A stretch of 64,000 nucleotides of DNA, taken from NCBI RefSeq assembly GCF_004193775.1, contig NC_041004.1, forward strand, positions 6,595,309 to 6,659,308, in the 5' to 3' direction. The translations under genes and the position numbers were made by a program. Positions 10,500-22,279 of this stretch are shown in pieces. Position 1 is the stretch's first letter. Each line of letters opens with the position of its first letter. The notes under the pieces were generated by a model, which ran no database searches, was not told the origin of the DNA, and saw only the letters and a program-made list of their open reading frames with translations. The DNA is from Glycine soja (taxonomy: Eukaryota > Streptophyta > Magnoliopsida > Fabales > Fabaceae).

Positions 10500-11371
10500 T
10501 AATAAAAAAACATAAATAGTTAATGTATCAATATAACAATTCCATTAAAATGCTGAATACACATTTATAACATAGTTACTTACATAAATTGAATTATGTT
10601 GGGAAGTTGACTCCGGTACATCTCTTATGTTTGGTATCACTGGTGGGACAATAGGAATATCATCTTTATTAACTGAGGGTACAAATAGATGCGAGATCCT
10701 AAAATACCACTCAATCTAACCTGTAGCACAACCTGAGGGCCCATTAATTGTCTTATTTGGCCTGACCAAGTGGTATGCAAAATTCAACCACCTCTCGTCT
10801 ACATCCTACATGGATATTTGTATTGTTGTAAACATAAAAGGGTGTCGAGGAGTAGTTTGAGTATAGCCAAATTGCCCTAAGACTCTTTCAAGCAAATGTA
10901 GATGCATGTCTGACCCCATCCTAATATATCCAAAAAATATTGACAACATCTTAAAGGAACGAACATCACGGATGTGAGATTCTAATAAAGATCGCATTCA
11001 ATCAATAGAAGTAACCACGAATCCTACATCACTCTCATGATCTCCTTATGAGGGGGCCCAAATCCCTCAACTTCCTTCCATGAGCTACTAGCTTTAGCTC
11101 TCCATGGTCCTACAAAAATTATATTTTAGTATGCCATTATGAAATACGAATCAATTAACAAAAAATAAATATTAGATTGTTGTTATTGGTATACCAAGTC
11201 ATCCCACTATTTACAAGCCATGTGATCAGCATATTCAGTAAGGACTAATTTATCCTCAGGTCCACCACCAAATAGAACATATTTAGGTGCAACATCATCA
11301 ACTGCAACATGTTCGGTAGCTTCGTAAATCTCTTGCTCCTCATCTACAACTACACATCTTTTGTGCCTACA
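10500..11371 (-). pseudogene. Plant-mobile-domain-like gene relic in the MULE
   Basis: Reading leftward, the first block (11371-11207) ends FGGGPEDKLVLTEYADHMACK, which resembles the start of the plant mobile domain (MAIN/phosphatase-7-like long proteins, also found inside transposons). After an intron-like gap come GPPHKEIMRVM, then 10997-10806 with FFGYIRMGSDMHLHL and a QFGYTQTTPRHPF end, then DERWLNFAYHL and a TAG inside CATG-IEWYF. The middle of the domain is missing and several stops interrupt it. Its role in the transposon is unknown; in relatives this domain is associated with silencing or with mobile elements. The assignment is by remembered motif and is moderate. Confidence 0.55.
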
Positions 11372-13035
11372 CACAGATGTAGTAGGTCTGGTGCGGTCAA
11401 CATAATAATCAGAATTAGAGTCAAAATATTCTAAAGATAGTCTAAATATTATGAACATAGTCCAATACATTTTAACATTTGTAATCAGAGCCAAAGTCAA
11501 CATAATTAACCTATCCTAACAATTACAATATCCTACATATCAATGAACCTATCATAACAAATATAATTTTCTAAATATCAATTAAAATTACAAATTTGCA
11601 TTTAAATTTTAAAATAACAATTACTATATTGGTGGAGTGAAATTCTATATAAATCCAATTTTCTTATCCAACAATTTCAAAATCATTTGTTATGAGTTAG
11701 AACTTATGGGGAAAAAATCATGGGACTAAAACTGAAGAAAAAATAGTACAACAAGTAGGGGAATGAAGAGAGAGAGTTTTCAGTACATGTATTGCCTAAA
11801 TTGTGCAATTAACCATAATCAATCAACCAATTGCTCAAAAACAATAGATGTGGTAGGTGATGGAAGTAAGGAGGAAGAAAGCCATAGAACCATATGATTC
11901 CATGCATTTTCAAAGGTAATGTTTTTTAGAGTTAAAAATGGAAGATAGAAAGAAAGAGACTTTGTGTTGCCTCCATCCACTGGAAAACAAAATTTCAAGT
12001 GGTTTTTGAATTGAAATTTTTTTCTCATTAGATAAATTTTTAACGATATTTTGCATATTGATATTATTATCATTGAATTGACTTGCTCAAGTGTCTAATG
12101 TTTGTGAAAGATTCATGTTTTTTCTAAATCCACTTCAACCTCGATTTTTTTTAAGAATTTAATTACAAATTACTCATCTAATCATAAAATATCATACTTG
12201 GTATGATCGATCCTTTTCTATAATAACTAATGTAAAAAATAGATACTCTATGCAATTGAGTGTCATTTGCTTTAAAAGATGAAGCTACACTTAAATTAAA
12301 ATAGTACAATGATTTATAATAGTTGAGAATAAAAAATGATCATAATAGTTGGGTTGCTAAATACTTTTTAAAAATAACAATTTCCTCAATACCAATTTAC
12401 ATTTCATTTTGCTAAATAAAATTATAGATAGGTTGATTTAGAGTAATGTTAGTCAATCTGAAAATTTGTCACAAATTGATTGATATGTAATATTAAAATA
12501 AATTACAGATCAATCAATCCATAATAGATTTCCAAAATTGTCAATTATTACTTTAGATAAACCTATCCGTGATTGGGCAAGACAATAAAAAAATGTACTC
12601 TTAATTGCATGATCTGTAACATTAGAAAGTATCATGAATCATGCAATCCAGATTGTATTGTCCAATTACAAATAGCTTGATTTGGACACCACCAAACAAA
12701 ATCCAGATCAAGCTATCCGGAATAGTTATAGAAAATATTTAAAAAAATTGAAAATGAACATTCATGGTTCAATTATGGATAGCTTCATCTAGATACAAAA
12801 AAACACAATCTGGATCAAGCTATCTGAATATATTATAGAAAATAAAAATAAAAAAGGAAAAGGAAGAAAGATGCAACTCGAACGATTATTAACTCACGAA
12901 CAACCATGAGAAAATGGAGGTGCAGGGGTGTGGGATGACGAGGAGGAGGGCAGGAGGAGGTATTTGCCGTGCAAAAGAAAAGAAAGAAGAACCTAGGTTT
13001 AAGTTAATGGGGGTGAAGGCATATTTGTCTGTTTG
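11372..13035. other. Right internal part of the MULE, no gene
   Basis: AT-rich, with scattered GATCAAGCTATCCGGAA-like pieces that echo the left-hand repeats. I see no coding sequence I would support. Confidence 0.45.
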
Positions 13036-13096
13036 CCTATTTTTTCAAATATGCAAGGTGCAGGAAGCAACATGGGGACTGTAGGAAGCAAAGGCC
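13036..13096 (-). repeat. MULE right terminal inverted repeat
   Basis: The reverse complement begins GGCCTTTGCTTCC and matches 6209-6268 with substitutions and small gaps. Confidence 0.75.
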
Positions 13097-13105
13097 CAAA
13101 TTCTT

Positions 13106-14320
13106 ATACAAAATAAAATGATTTAAACTCAATTTTCTTAGTTTCAAAGGTACAAACAAAAGTGTCAGTTTAATCGATTCAATTTGCAAATATTTTAAGT
13201 AAAAAATTAGAATTTGAAAGTTTTAAGAGGAACAAAATTAATAGACAAATCAAATTTGCTTAATTTCGAAAGTAAACAATTTTAATTGACTCATAAAAAA
13301 TTAGAAAACTAAAATCATACATAATCCAAACAAAATTTTGTTCAAATTATTTTGAAAAAATATTTATTTTTTTCATTTTCTTGAAACTTTTTTTAAAAAA
13401 AATGATTATACAAAAGTAGTTTATAAATATTTTATGAAATTAAATTCTTAAAAATAATCAACAATAGTGTTTAAATACATTGTATTCTACTCATTCTTCA
13501 TCATACAAATACTAACAATTGTCTGACTTAAATTAATCAATAAAATAAAATAAGGGAAGAAACTTAAACATTAGGAATAAATAAATAAACAAACAAATGT
13601 GTTCGCAAGACAATTTCTTTCTTCCTAGGCCTGCTCATATGGGCATTTTTTTGTTCATATGTCAACTTGATCGGACGATATGCATGGTTGAACATTCAAT
13701 TAAATATATGAAAAGTCTAAGAGGTGGAGGGATGTTCACTATTATATATTTCAGGCTAATGTTCAAATATGAAAAGCAGGGGCCTTAGGCCCCCAAAAGA
13801 TGGTTCATTTATTTGTTAAGTATGAAATATAATTGTGTAACTTGATATAGTCTTACACAATAGTTCTAAAAATTACATATTGTCTTGCGACACTCTTGGA
13901 ATATTTGGATATCCATCAATTGCCTACAATAACTTAGAAATATCTATATAGAATATTAATCATGAAACAACATAGCAGCCATAAAATTTAGAACAAAAAT
14001 TAATGTCCCATTATATTTTTTTTTCTTACCTAAAAACATTAACGATTTAAAGCTCTTATGATTAAAAAAAAATTTCATTTCTTCTATGGTGAACAGAAGT
14101 TATCTCTTCTATATATAAAATAAATATATTTCATATAAATATCATATTTTTATTATGTATCATTCTTATAAGATTTGATGACTTTCAATTATTAGTATAT
14201 AAAATGACTTTATTCTTTTTTTAGATTATGAGACTATATTAATATGAGTTTTATTTATTACTATTGTGTATAAGAGAGTCTAATTCAAGTAGTTGAATAA
14301 TATACGTCAGTCATAAACTT
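13106..14320. other. AT-rich intergenic DNA
   Basis: Long A/T runs; no gene, RNA or repeat structure recognised. Confidence 0.5.
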
Positions 14321-14925
14321 GACTATTAGAAAATACACTTTCAACATCGATTATTGACGGCATTCTATATCGGTTTTAAAACCAATGTTGGAAGTACCGA
14401 TGTTGAATGTATTGTTGTTAACATCAGTTTTGAAAAATCGATGTTAACATAAAAATGATAACATCGGTTTTCTAAATAACCAATGTTATATATAAAGAAC
14501 TACAGCAAAATAAGTGTATGCATGATGAACGTTGACATCGATTTTCTAGAAAAACCGATGTTAAAATATCACTTAACATCGGTTTTTTTAATGTAATAGA
14601 TTAACATCATTTTTCTATAGAAAACCGATATTAAGTAATAGATTAACATCAGTTTTTCATGTATAACCGATGTGAACATCCATCATCTATACACTTATTT
14701 TGTTGTAGTTAGTTATATATAACATCGATTATTTATAAATAACCGTTGCTAACGTTTGTACATTGACATCGGTTATGTTTAAATAACCAATATTATTAGA
14801 AATAACCAACATCGGTTTATTGAAAAATCGATGTTAAGGTGCATGTTGACATCGGTTTTTCTAAATAACCGATGTTGTTTACTATAGTAACATTGATTTT
14901 TATTAATAACCAATGTTGTTTTCAT
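14321..14925. repeat. CACTA subterminal repeat array
   Basis: A dozen or more units of AACATCGGTT...AACCGATGTT, each palindromic with a short centre, many carrying C-to-T type changes (ACATTGATT, ACCAATGTT). Such arrays bind CACTA transposase in known systems. Confidence 0.85.
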
Positions 14926-15179
14926 GTTTTTTTATATAAACTTTCTGTTTTTACAATAAACCCAAAATAGTACCTGTAAAATGCAATTACAGACCCAATT
15001 CATAGCAAATAAACATTTTATTCTGCTTTCAAGCAGTTTTAATCAGAATAAACAATGTATAATTGATTTATTATTAACAACCATCAACAAATGAATTGAA
15101 TGTTCAAATAACATAGGAAATGAAAAAAATGTTAAACCAAAGTAAACTAAGCTAAACTTAATGTCCCTAAATCCTAGCT

Positions 15180-18172
15180 CTCAGCTCTAACTCGGAGATA
15201 ATATTGTGCCCACTGGATTCGAAGCGCCTTTAATCTCTCTGGCTCCAATGGTATAGGATCGTTAAAATACTGCATGATGAAATAAATGATAATAAGTTAA
15301 TAATGTAATATAAATTATAAAAAAATTGAATTTGTTTGAAATAAACGTACCGCTTCCCAGTTATTCCTGAAACTTCCTAAAATGATGGTGGACATCCAGT
15401 GCATGACATAATAGCCACACTCAGTGCTTCCTTTTTGTCTATTACACTAAATACATAATGATATTTGGATATTAATTAAACAATTAGTGTACAGACACAT
15501 AAGAAGTATATATAAGTGGAAGTTTTATGTAAATGATGTACCTTGACGACTATCCACCTAGCAGGAGCCTTTGATTTAGGTTGTGGAGCATCATCAAGAC
15601 CTTTTAAAGCACTGTTCTAGACGAGTAACAATTAAAAACATGTGTTGTTGATGTATTTGAATGGAAATGCATTGAAAAGAACATTGACCTACTAATTATC
15701 CCCTTAAGGTAGTTGTCTGGCCTGTTATGCAATGAACATAACCAGACAACTAGGTGTTCCTTGGGCACGATGACCACCATCTGCCAGTGTCCGCTGCAGT
15801 GGAGACGAATATGAGTTAGTATATTAGTAAACATTAATTAAATTCAGTTATTTTGTGTGACTTACCCATTTAGGTAGGCTCCAAGGTAGACATCGCATTT
15901 TGAACTTTTCATCCAACTCTTTATGTAACTTTCAGTCTCAAACTGTGATTGCTCAGACCTCTGAATGGACTGTGGCTCGAGGAATCCATACAGATCAGAA
16001 TTACCCGCTCGCATACTTGTTTCAGTCAGATGCCTGTTTATGTTAAGTCAAAGTTAAATATTTATGAATTGAAAGAAATAACTTAGGTAATTAAAAGTAA
16101 TCTAAAATGACTTACAGAATCCACAACTGTAACACTGATATGCTGAGACATTGACCACCATGTGCGATTACGGAGAGGTCTTCGTGCTTTGTGTAGAGCG
16201 GGAAGTCTGGATTAAAGACCCCGAACACGGTGGCATCCCATGTAACCCAGTAAGGTCTCAAGAAAAGCTTTGGGATGGTCAATGTCATAAGATAAAGCGG
16301 ATCATCTACCTCCAGATCCGGCTTTTGAGGTGGTTTTGCCGGAGACACAGCTGCCTGTTCATGAAACAACGTTAAATGGCCTAGTTTGAGGCACGCTGAA
16401 TGAATTAATTCAAAAAGAAGAAACATATAGTAAGAGTAAAGTACCTGTTGTGATAAAGACTTGACCAGATGTATCAGCCAAGCAAGGAAGGTGTAAATTG
16501 CCTGCCCCACTCAGGAAACCTCATCAGTGGGTACAGGAACGAGAGCATCTGGATCTTTAACCTCCTCCACACCTACCTTTACTTGGCCAAACAACAAATG
16601 AGTGTTATGAACAACAGCGGATCCCTCATAAACTCTTCCCAGGGCAACCAGGCGGGCAGGATTTGCTTCGATGTACAAGCCGCACCTCTCTGAGTCACCC
16701 GTCTCAGGATCGTTTCCTAAGGGATCAACACAACTCTCCTTTGTGCTTACTTGAGGACCTGAGGGACCAACCAGAGACTCGAGAGGTAGTGCAAGTCCCT
16801 GAGATTGCATCTAGGACTGAAATTGGGACTGCATCTGGCTAAACGTTGCCATGAGCTGCCGAGTCACTTTTTCTATGATCAACTCTAGTCGGTCCCTGAT
16901 TTGTTGGGTCAGCTGCTGTAATTCTTCAGGAGGCAGCAAGGAAGAGCTACGGGATGTCCCTAGAGCCAATCCAAAGTATTGCTTGATGGTGACATCGACT
17001 CCAGCAGCACAGACACGCCCAGGGTGCTTTAGACGTCCAGTAGCAGCAGTGGGAACATCCTGACGTCCATGGGGGACAAAGGAACCCTGTGTCACCTGCT
17101 CCTCAAAGGAATCCTGCACAGAAAAGAGACATTTGTACATGGCATTCACAAAATAAAGAAATATAATTCTAATGGTTAGTTGAAAATGACTTATGATCTT
17201 CTCAGCAATTTCCTTTGCGGCCTCAGTCGTCAGCTCCCCTATTTTCTTGGTGCGGGCCATCTTCCACTTCACGTGGCGTCTGACAGGGGATGGAGGGTCG
17301 ATGACGCCATCAATGCTTCCTGACTGTGCAGCTTCCTACAGCTTTTTCTAGGTCTTCTCAGCCAGGAGCTTCTGCTCCAAATATTCATAACCCCCATCAG
17401 ACAAAATGTAGGGCGCAATGTTCTGTTTCTAGATGGCCTGTGCCTTTTTCTGCACATCCTGTAAAAATAAAACAATAGTCTTTCAAATTGCTAGAATGAA
17501 TTATAACAAGTTAATGTTTTTTGAAAAATAACTTAAATGGCAAGGTACATACCTCCCAAGAAGGGTCTCTGCGAGTTTGGCAAAACTGGGCCCATTTTTC
17601 CTTGCTTATGTCGTATTTCTCACTGACAGTGTCATCCACACCATCCTGATCGGCTGCAAGGGCCCATTTCCTCGTGAGGTCTGATTTGAACTGCCTCCAT
17701 CTCTCGCCGATAGTCTGAAGTAACTTCTTTTTCGTCCTACTGTCAGAAGCCTCTGGGATTTCAAATTCCGCCTGACAATAACAAATAAGGTTTATTTGTT
17801 ACAATAATGTCTTTTTTGGCTATTAATTAAACAACATAAAATAAGAAAAGAAAAATACCTGAATATCCTCCCAAATCAAGTCCTTCTAAGCAGTAGAGAC
17901 CTCCTTCTAGTTCTCGTACGTGACGTGACGTCCACCATATCACGCACCACAATCCCCAAATATGTTCTTAATTTCTTCTTGTGGGGACCGTCGGCCTTAT
18001 CGGTAGCAAGATCAACGTGGACCACTGGTCTCTCAGTACCAGGTGGTTTGGTAGACAAGGATCGTAGACGTGAGGCTTTGAGTGTCTGCTTCATGGCAGA
18101 CGGCGAAGCTGATGCGTCTGAAGGAGGAGGAGGAGGAGGAGGAGGAGGAGGTGAGGCAGGTGGAGAAGCCAT
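15180..18172 (-). pseudogene. CACTA accessory gene with Ulp1-like cysteine protease domain
   Basis: Multi-exon gene of the plant En/Spm type. From the 5' end (18172): MASPPASPP followed by ten prolines, then KKKLRTYLGIV; a KKK/E-rich charged segment (about 17470-17200); RTKKIGELTTEAAKEIAEKI; a Gln-rich coiled coil with QQLTQQIRDRLE (about 16900); VDDPLYLMTLTIPKLFL (16330-16250); and the protease core. The core has the His in SGHWQMVV (about 15790), NRPDNYLKGII (15730-15690) and the Cys in STECGYYVMHW (15440-15390), consistent with a C48 His-Asp-Cys triad. The reading frame is lost in exon 1 near 17930 by a 5-base tandem duplication (GTCAC), and TAG codons follow. It is therefore a pseudogene, although the protease exons look well kept. 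Confidence 0.75.
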
Positions 18173-18401
18173 GATCCTTTATACATCATCAAAATGTAAA
18201 TTTCGATTATAGACAAATATCCACATCAATAGTTCTTTATGTAACTAATTTGGAAATCTGGGTTTCGGGGGTGCTTATGCTTTATTATTGTAGTTGGGTA
18301 TGGGTCTTCTTTTGTGAATATGTTAAAGGTATGACAAATTCATTTTATCTATGATTCATTGTTATCTGAGGCTTTTGGATTGGAGAGGGACAGTCTCTCG
18401 C

Positions 18402-18470
18402 TCTGTGTGTGTGTGTGTGTGTCTCTCTCTCTGTGTGTGTGTGTGTGTCTGTGTGTTTCTGTGTATGTGT
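18402..18470 (+). repeat. (GT)n / (CT)n microsatellite
   Basis: Interrupted runs of GT and CT dinucleotides. Confidence 0.9.
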
Positions 18471-18738
18471 TTGGCATGGACTTGAGCTATGGCCTGTGGT
18501 GTGTGCAGGCCTGTGGTGTGTGTGTCTCATTTCTGAATCCTTTTTAGAAAAGATGTTACAGAGATAATTTGGGTTTGTACTAAAAAAGAATCCAATTTTT
18601 TTTCTTAAAGACGTTTAAAGCCTTTGATAAAGCTCGTTGTGATTACTTACATTTTTATTAAAAGAAAAACTCAACTAATAATAGGGAGAAGTACACATGA
18701 TTGAAGAGAGGTACGCTTTTATCCGTCATGAGGGTGTG

Positions 18739-19581
18739 TGATGGAAGCTTGCTTGTGGGGCTTCTATGGAGGCTGGATCTTTGAGCTTCAATGAGGTCCT
18801 TTAATGGTGGTTTTCCACCATGGAGATGCAGCGGAAGACAAAGGAGAAGAGGTGAGAGGAGGCGCCATCCATTAAGGAATAAGCCATGGAAGAAGGAGCT
18901 TCACCACCAAGATGAGCCTTGGATAAGAAGCTTGGAGATGATGCTTCAATGGAGGAAAAGAAAGAGAGAAGGGGGGAGCACGAAATTGAAGGAATAAAAG
19001 AGGGAGAGAAGTGGAACTTTGAAGTGTGTCTCATAAGACTTTCATTCATCAAAGTTACAACAAGTGTTACACATGCTTCTATTTATAGACTAGGTAGCTT
19101 CCTTGAGAAGCTTTCTTTAGAAAACTTCCTTGAGAAGCTTCTTTGAGAAAACTTCCTTGAGAAGCTAGAGCTTAGCTACACACACCCCTCTCATAACTAA
19201 GCTCACCTCCTTGAGAAGCTTCCTTAAGAAGATTCCTAAAGAAGCTAGAGCTTAGCTACACACACCACTCTAATAGCTAAGCTCACCCCCATGACAAAGA
19301 AAACATGAAAATACAAAAAAAAAGTCCTTACTACAAAGACTACTCAAAATGCCCCGAAATACAAGGCTAAAACCCTATACTGCTAGAATGGCCAAAATAC
19401 AAGGCCCAAACGAAGGAAAAACCTATTCTAATATTTACAAAGATAAGCGGGCTCATACTTAGCCCATGGACTCAAAATATACCCTAAGGCTCATGAGAAC
19501 CCGAGGGCCCTTCCCTTGGATCTCTAGCCCAATCTACTTGGAGTCTTCTACCCAATGCCCTTGTGGGATAGGATTGCATCA
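18739..19581 (-). repeat. Solo LTR (843 bp) with 5-bp target duplication
   Basis: The ends are TGATG...CATCA (inverted), flanked by GTGTG at 18734-18738 and 19582-19586. A TATA box on the minus strand (CTATAAATAG, about 19078-19089) suggests minus orientation. Inside are repeated CCTTGAGAAGCTT-type units at 19095-19250. No internal retrotransposon sequence or second LTR adjoins, as left by recombination between two LTRs. The host dinucleotide context makes GTGTG slightly less diagnostic than usual. Confidence 0.7.
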
Positions 19582-19618
19582 GTGTGTGTCATAAGGGTGT
19601 GTTTTTGCCAAAACAAGT

Positions 19619-19729
19619 AAATTTGAAAGCATGAATAAGCTACAAAACCAATTGGAGAAAGTGGAGTCTCTTACTCAAGATCTTGAAGAAGGGCTTGAGT
19701 TTTTATTTAGGCATTTAATAAAGACTAGG
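19619..19729 (+). pseudogene. DUF241/BPS1-like gene fragment
   Basis: Thirty-seven codons reading MNKLQNQLEKVESL...QDLEEGLEFLFRHLIKTR. This resembles the C-terminal helix of the plant DUF241 (BYPASS1-related) family, where LEEGLE-LFR-LI-TRVS is conserved. After KTR the sequence diverges and stops within 20 codons. No start or flanking exon is seen. It may be a captured or decayed fragment; the match is short and I hold it loosely. Confidence 0.4.
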
Positions 19730-21037
19730 GGCATTGTCAGATCCTGTGGCTGTCCTATAAATTCTAGTGCAGATCTTGTGGCAACAACAAAAGGAGAGTA
19801 ATTGAAGTTTCTTTAAGTTTTGAAGGGAAGAATTAGGAAAAGGAAGGAAGAGTTTTCAGAATTGCTTGGAGCAAAGTTTGCTTAAAGGGAAGAATTGGTT
19901 GAAACCTAAGTGCTGAGCATAATAATAAAGCTCCAAAAAGAGCTATTATAAGGTGGAAATTGTAGTTGAGAAGGAGAGGGACAAAAATAGCCACCTAGAG
20001 ACACCAAAATAGGTGAATTGACAAATGGAAGCACTTCATGTCCTGAAATCTTCTTTTTTTTTTTGGCATTTCATGTCCAATAACCAATTCTTTATTGGAA
20101 AGTGCCAAAATCCTTAATGTAACATAATCAAACACAATTCAAAAACTATAACATGCCTAATTCAATCGACAACATTTATGGCTAACAACCCAGAAACAAC
20201 AGCTAATGTAAATATCCAGTCACAACTTGCATTTGAAATTACCTTGATGACTGTCTTTGATACAACAAATGCTTCAATCTTTTTCTAGTCACTGTCAAAT
20301 CTGATACAAAATGAAGGAACAAAAAAAAAACAATATGAGATAATGCAAAGGGATGGTACTAAGGCAATGAAATGGAAAAACAAACAAATAACTTAGATAT
20401 CCTAAAATATAAATTAGATATCCTAAAGCTTCTTAGATATGGGCAAACATGGAATAAGCTTTACTTCTTGGATATGTTTTATGTTATTGTGAGATGTTCA
20501 AGCAACTTAAATACAGCACATCCACAAAGTTGTTAATCTTGTGACCTGTTAAAGAGACTGTACTTTGAGGATCAGTATACTTGTAGTTTATTTAGTTTGA
20601 TAGCAACTATAGAATGCTTGGGAATTGTTTAGTTGTGCTCATTCCATGCAACTTGTTTCCATTTGAAGTATATGATGAATTTTTTAGCATGCATAACATG
20701 CAGCTAGGCAACAAAGTTCTATGAATCCAGCTTCCTCTTGAAGATATAAACAGTGGACTAAACATGGATAACATGCAACAAGTTAATTCTGAACAAAGAG
20801 ACATACCTATTGAAGATTTTAATGGGAGGCAAGAACTTGCTGGATCTTCTGAAACTTCACAGGAAAATTAACAAAATACTATCACAAGAACTTGCTGGAT
20901 CTTGTGACAAGTAACAAAATACTGTCACACCTGACCAAGTTTCAGAAAAGTAAACATCTCATCAACATATTTCAACCTAAAATTTTATTTCAAAAATTCT
21001 AACAAGGAGAGTTGTACAGAAACCTTGAAAGTAAATT
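19730..21037. other. No recognisable gene
   Basis: AT-rich sequence with one poly-T run (about 20051). A direct repeat of AAGAACTTGCTGGATCTT appears at about 20830 and 20887. Nothing coding is supported. Confidence 0.45.
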
Positions 21038-21108
21038 ATGTGTGTGTGTGTGTGCAAGTGTCTCTGTGTGTGTTTGTGTGTGTGTGTGTGTGTGTCTATA
21101 TGTGTGTG
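21038..21108 (+). repeat. (TG)n microsatellite
   Basis: Two interrupted TG runs just left of the SIRE1-type insertion. Confidence 0.9.
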
Positions 21109-21326
21109 AACAAAACAATTTTATCTCTCAGAGGGATAATTTATCTGTTAGTGCTTAGCTTTACTGAGCTTTAAAAGATTGGCTAAAATTTTGTTAAAAC
21201 ATAAGCACTTAGACAATGAAGGAAAGCTGGAGTTGCTGCACATGATGTCCAACGTTATGTCAAGGAATCAGATCGGGCTGCACAATGCACAAGGCAAGAT
21301 GAAATGTCAAATGATGAATTGAAGCT

Positions 21327-21458
21327 GCAGGATTCACGATGTCGGATACAATGTCCAGGACATCCTGCCCGAAAATACTGGAGTTGCTGCACAATGCACA
21401 ATGCAGGATCCACGATGTCGGATACAATGTCCAGGACATCCTGCCCGAAAATACTGGA
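21327..21458 (+). repeat. 56-bp direct repeat pair inside the LTR, 76-bp period
   Basis: GCAGGAT(T/C)CACGATGTCGG... to ...AAAATACTGGA occurs twice with one difference. It also occurs at the matching place in the 3' LTR (29844-29975). Confidence 0.95.
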
Positions 21459-21710
21459 CACATAAATCTGTTATATCTTTAACAGATTATTGTGCAGTTA
21501 GCAGCAGATAAGATGATCTATCTTTAGGAACGAATTAAAAGATAATTAAAGTTCAAATTACAAACTAGAAGAGTTCGTTCAGGGAATAAAGATTAAAGAT
21601 AAAAACTAAAAGATCAAACTGTATCTTTTAGATCTTTAAGTGCAGATTTTTTCAGAAGAATGATAGATCTCATCCAGCACAAGTTGTTGCAGCCCAGATA
21701 CGCACACTGC

Positions 21711-21718
21711 TATATAAA
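21711..21718 (+). promoter_or_regulatory. LTR TATA box
   Basis: TATATAAA at LTR position 566, the likely core promoter for the genomic RNA; the copy in the 3' LTR is near 30228. Confidence 0.6.
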
Positions 21719-22223
21719 CATGAAGGCTGCACGAGTTTTCTACCAAGTCCGGGATTGAAGAGTTATTTTGTGAGTTTTGGGACTTGAGTGTTTTGTGAGC
21801 CACCTTGATGTTACCCTAACTTCAAGTGTTGGACCTGAGTGTGTAGAGTTGATCTCTTTTGTTCAGAGAGCAATCTCTGGTGTGTATTTGATTTAATTGT
21901 AAACACGGGAGAGTGATTGAGAGGGAGTGAGAGGGGTTCTCATATCTAAGAGTGGCTCTTAGGTAGAGGTTGCACGGGTAATGGTTAGGTGAGAAGGTTG
22001 TAAACAGTGGCTGTTAGACCTTGAACTAACACTATTTTAGTGGATTTCCTCCCTGGCTTGGTAGCCCCCAGATGTAGGTGAGGTTGCACCGAACTGGGTT
22101 AACAATTCTCTTGTGTTATTTACTTGTTTAATCTGTTCATACAGTCAAATACAATCTGCATGTTCTGAAGCGTGATGTCGTGACATCCGGTACGACATCT
22201 GTCATTGGTATCAGAATTTCAAT

Positions 22224-22238
22224 TGGTATCAGAGCAGG
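22224..22238 (+). promoter_or_regulatory. Primer-binding site (tRNA-iMet)
   Basis: TGGTATCAGAGCAGG two bases after the LTR, the standard plant Copia primer site. Confidence 0.9.
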
Positions 22239-22279
22239 CACTCGAAATCACTGAGTGAGATCTAGGGAGATAAATTCTG

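Larger units (their letters stand above)
6200..13105 (+). mobile_element. MULE (Mutator-like) transposon with about 60-bp TIRs
   Basis: The left end (6209-6268, starting GGGTTTTGCTTCCTG) and the reverse complement of the right end (13036-13096, GGCCTTTGCTTCCTA) align over about 60 bases, including a shared TTGCTTCCTGCACCT. The 9 bases outside are CAATTTCTC on the left and CAAATTCTT on the right, 7 of 9 identical, as expected for an aged Mutator 9-bp duplication. Inside are a plus-strand transposase pseudogene and a minus-strand plant-mobile-domain-like relic, arranged tail to tail. The element is about 6.9 kb and looks dead. Confidence 0.8.
14321..18738 (-). mobile_element. CACTA (En/Spm) element A, 3' part
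   Basis: The left boundary at 14321 reads GACTATTAGAAAATACAC, the same end as element B (CACTATTAGAAAATACAC at the right of 47464) except for the first base. Subterminal ACATCGG units follow to about 14925, then a minus-strand gene to 18172. The gene therefore runs toward 14321, which is the 3' end. I found no 5' end with matching repeats before or after the solo LTR and SIRE1 insertions, so the other boundary is unknown or deleted. Confidence 0.75.
21146..22221 (+). repeat. 5' LTR of the SIRE1-type element
   Basis: 1076 bp, TGTTAGTGC...GAATTTCA. It contains a TATA box (TATATAAA at 21711), a 56-bp direct repeat (21327-21382 and 21403-21458) and four GATGTC/GACATC modules, one inverted. Confidence 0.97.

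Noticed and set aside
13597..13788. 63-codon frame
   Set aside because: No domain, no splice context, AT-rich intergenic DNA.
18345..18547. His/Thr-rich and Val/Cys-rich frames
   Set aside because: Translations of the GT/CT microsatellite.
18791..19146. Arg/Lys-rich frames suggesting a small basic protein
   Set aside because: They fall inside the solo LTR and have no conserved motif.
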